Source: Desulfotignum sp. (GTDB lineage: Bacteria > Desulfobacterota > Desulfobacteria > Desulfobacterales > Desulfobacteraceae). Taken from it: a DNA stretch of 5,364 nt. How positions within the stretch are numbered: position 1 is the first letter of the stretch; the number at the start of each line of letters is the position of its first letter. A model generated the notes under the pieces. That model was not told the origin of the DNA. It made no database searches and was given only the letters and a program-made list of their open reading frames with translations. The DNA lies in assembly GCA_011390695.1 (NCBI GenBank), contig JAABRW010000084.1, positions 1 to 5,364 of the forward strand, in the 5' to 3' direction. The translations under genes were made by a program, and so were the position numbers. This document shows positions 4,295-5,364 of the stretch, in pieces.

Positions 4295-5364
4295 GAGACC
4301 CCGGGCATCCTTGTTTCCCGGATCCAGGCGAAGAATCTGGGCCAGGTAATCATCTGCCTGAAGAATGCGGTTGTTGCGCCAGTGAATTTTCGCAATCTCC
4401 ATCTTGGCCCCTATATGTCCTTTTTCCAGGGAATCTGCTGTTTCATAATATGCAAGGGCTGTTTCCATATCCCCGGTGTCACGGTGGAGGGTTCCGGCCT
4501 TGAACGCCATCTGGCTGTTATAGGGGTTGTCCCTGAGTATATCAGCCATCATAGTTTTGGCAAATTCAAATTCTTTGAATGCGATACAGATATCAATAAC
4601 CTCTTCTTTTATCTGTAACCGTTTACCGGATCTGCGAGCTATCTTTGAAAAAATCTGGAAAGTTTCTTCGGAAAAGCCCTGAAGCAGCAGTTTTCTGCAC
4701 AGATCCAGGGCCTTATCAAAATGCCGGTCGCTCAAAGACAATATTTGCAGATACAAAGCAGCTGCTTTCCGGTATTCTTTTTTTGTAAGATAATATTCCG
4801 CCAGGCTGATACGCGAAGCTGTATCCTGGCGGTTCACAGCAATGGCCTTTTGCAGACATTTTTCTCCGATACCGGGTTTATCCAGTTTAAAATGCAGCAG
4901 CCCCATTTTTCTCAAGATTCTGGATGCCGAAGGTTTGTGGGCCAAAGCCAGCCGGACCTGCTCCACAGCCTTGTCCAGATCACCGGATTCTTCAAAGTCC
5001 CGTGCTGCCAGCATATACCGGGTGGTGGGGTCCGGGTTATTGGCATTTTGTACCACCTGGCGGATTCTTTGATCCAGGGCGGCAAGGGTCAGGGGTTTGA
5101 GCAGATAGGCATCAATTTCAATTTCCGCCACTTCAGATACAATATCGCGTTCATTTTCCGCGGTCACCATAATCACCGGTATATCCCTGAGGTTTTTGTC
5201 ATTTCTCAGGTGATTGAGCATTTCCGAACCATTCATCACCGGCATGTTCCAGTCAATGATGGCCAGATCGCATGGGGTCTGTCTGAGTATGGAAAGTCCT
5301 TGTTTTCCATTTTCCGCAAACAGCAGATTCTTTCCGATATTCAGACTGCGCAGCATTTTTCTGA
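4280..5364 (-). CDS. Response-regulator receiver domain fused to TPR repeats (5' end beyond the right edge)
   Basis: The frame remains open past the first visible ATG (5356) through Lys and Arg codons to the edge. The receiver lacks its first beta strand and acidic pair, so the true start lies outside and the ATG is internal. Numbering from it, Asp35 in IIDWNMP is the phosphoacceptor, Thr65 in VIMVTAE the switch residue and Lys87-Pro88 (LLKP) the conserved lysine. Those residues, all intact, indicate a phosphorylatable receiver. From about 115 to the end the protein is helical with TPR-like units, for example at 118-145 (ESGDLDKAVEQVRLAL), 147-180, 181-211 (KKEYRKAAALYLQIL), 284-317 (TGDMETALAYYETA) and 318-350 (QADDYLAQILRLDPGN). 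No DNA-binding or enzymatic output domain follows, so the output is probably protein-protein contact. The cognate kinase is not visible. Receiver-TPR proteins are common in deltaproteobacterial lineages. The stop is 8 bp from that of larB, converging. Confidence 0.9.
   Translation of the reverse strand, partial: RKMLRSLNIGKNLLFAENGKQGLSILRQTPCDLAIIDWNMPVMNGSEMLNHLRNDKNLRDIPVIMVTAENERDIVSEVAEIEIDAYLLKPLTLAALDQRIRQVVQNANNPDPTTRYMLAARDFEESGDLDKAVEQVRLALAHKPSASRILRKMGLLHFKLDKPGIGEKCLQKAIAVNRQDTASRISLAEYYLTKKEYRKAAALYLQILSLSDRHFDKALDLCRKLLLQGFSEETFQIFSKIARRSGKRLQIKEEVIDICIAFKEFEFAKTMMADILRDNPYNSQMAFKAGTLHRDTGDMETALAYYETADSLEKGHIGAKMEIAKIHWRNNRILQADDYLAQILRLDPGNKDARGLRREF

Overview
This 5.36 kb window is dense bacterial chromosome-type sequence of medium GC. 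The organism is best guessed as a sulfate-reducer-like member of the Desulfobacterota (Desulfobacteraceae type). That guess is inference from protein style: a receiver-TPR protein, a LarB, a ParM/StbA-like actin, and a CmoA/CmoB pair resembling the gammaproteobacterial one. No 16S or other taxonomic marker is present.

Layout, left to right. (1) Positions 1-67 hold the first 22 codons of a minus-strand gene that runs off the left edge. It starts with GTG behind a perfectly spaced AGGAGG. (2) Positions 68-407 have no long gene but are not empty. On the minus strand they carry a near-consensus sigma70 promoter (TTGACA, 17 bp, TATTAT), a candidate 44-codon small ORF with its own Shine-Dalgarno, and a strong imperfect inverted repeat. 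One arm of that repeat is the ribosome binding site of the left-edge gene. The layout looks like a regulated mRNA leader. (3) Positions 408-2165 on the minus strand are cmoA then cmoB, which together turn 5-hydroxyuridine at tRNA position 34 into 5-carboxymethoxyuridine via carboxy-SAM. All Cx-SAM-binding residues I recall for E. coli CmoB fall at the same residue numbers here. (4) Positions 2166-2327 are a divergent promoter region. (5) On the plus strand, a ParM/StbA-type actin-like ATPase (2328-3491) is followed after 15 nt by larB (3507-4271), the first enzyme of nickel-pincer nucleotide cofactor synthesis. (6) On the minus strand, converging on larB with an 8 bp gap, is a response-regulator receiver fused to TPR repeats (4280 to the right edge, 5' end missing).

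How they relate: cmoA and cmoB are a functional unit. The actin gene and larB are arranged as an operon with no known functional link. The receiver-TPR protein is an independent signalling gene. The two parts most worth a second look are the leader at 68-390, with two mutually exclusive hairpins around a ribosome binding site, and the orphan actin-larB pairing, including an A10 homopolymer at the junction between the actin's fold and its disordered tail. I saw no tRNA, rRNA, CRISPR array or insertion sequence.
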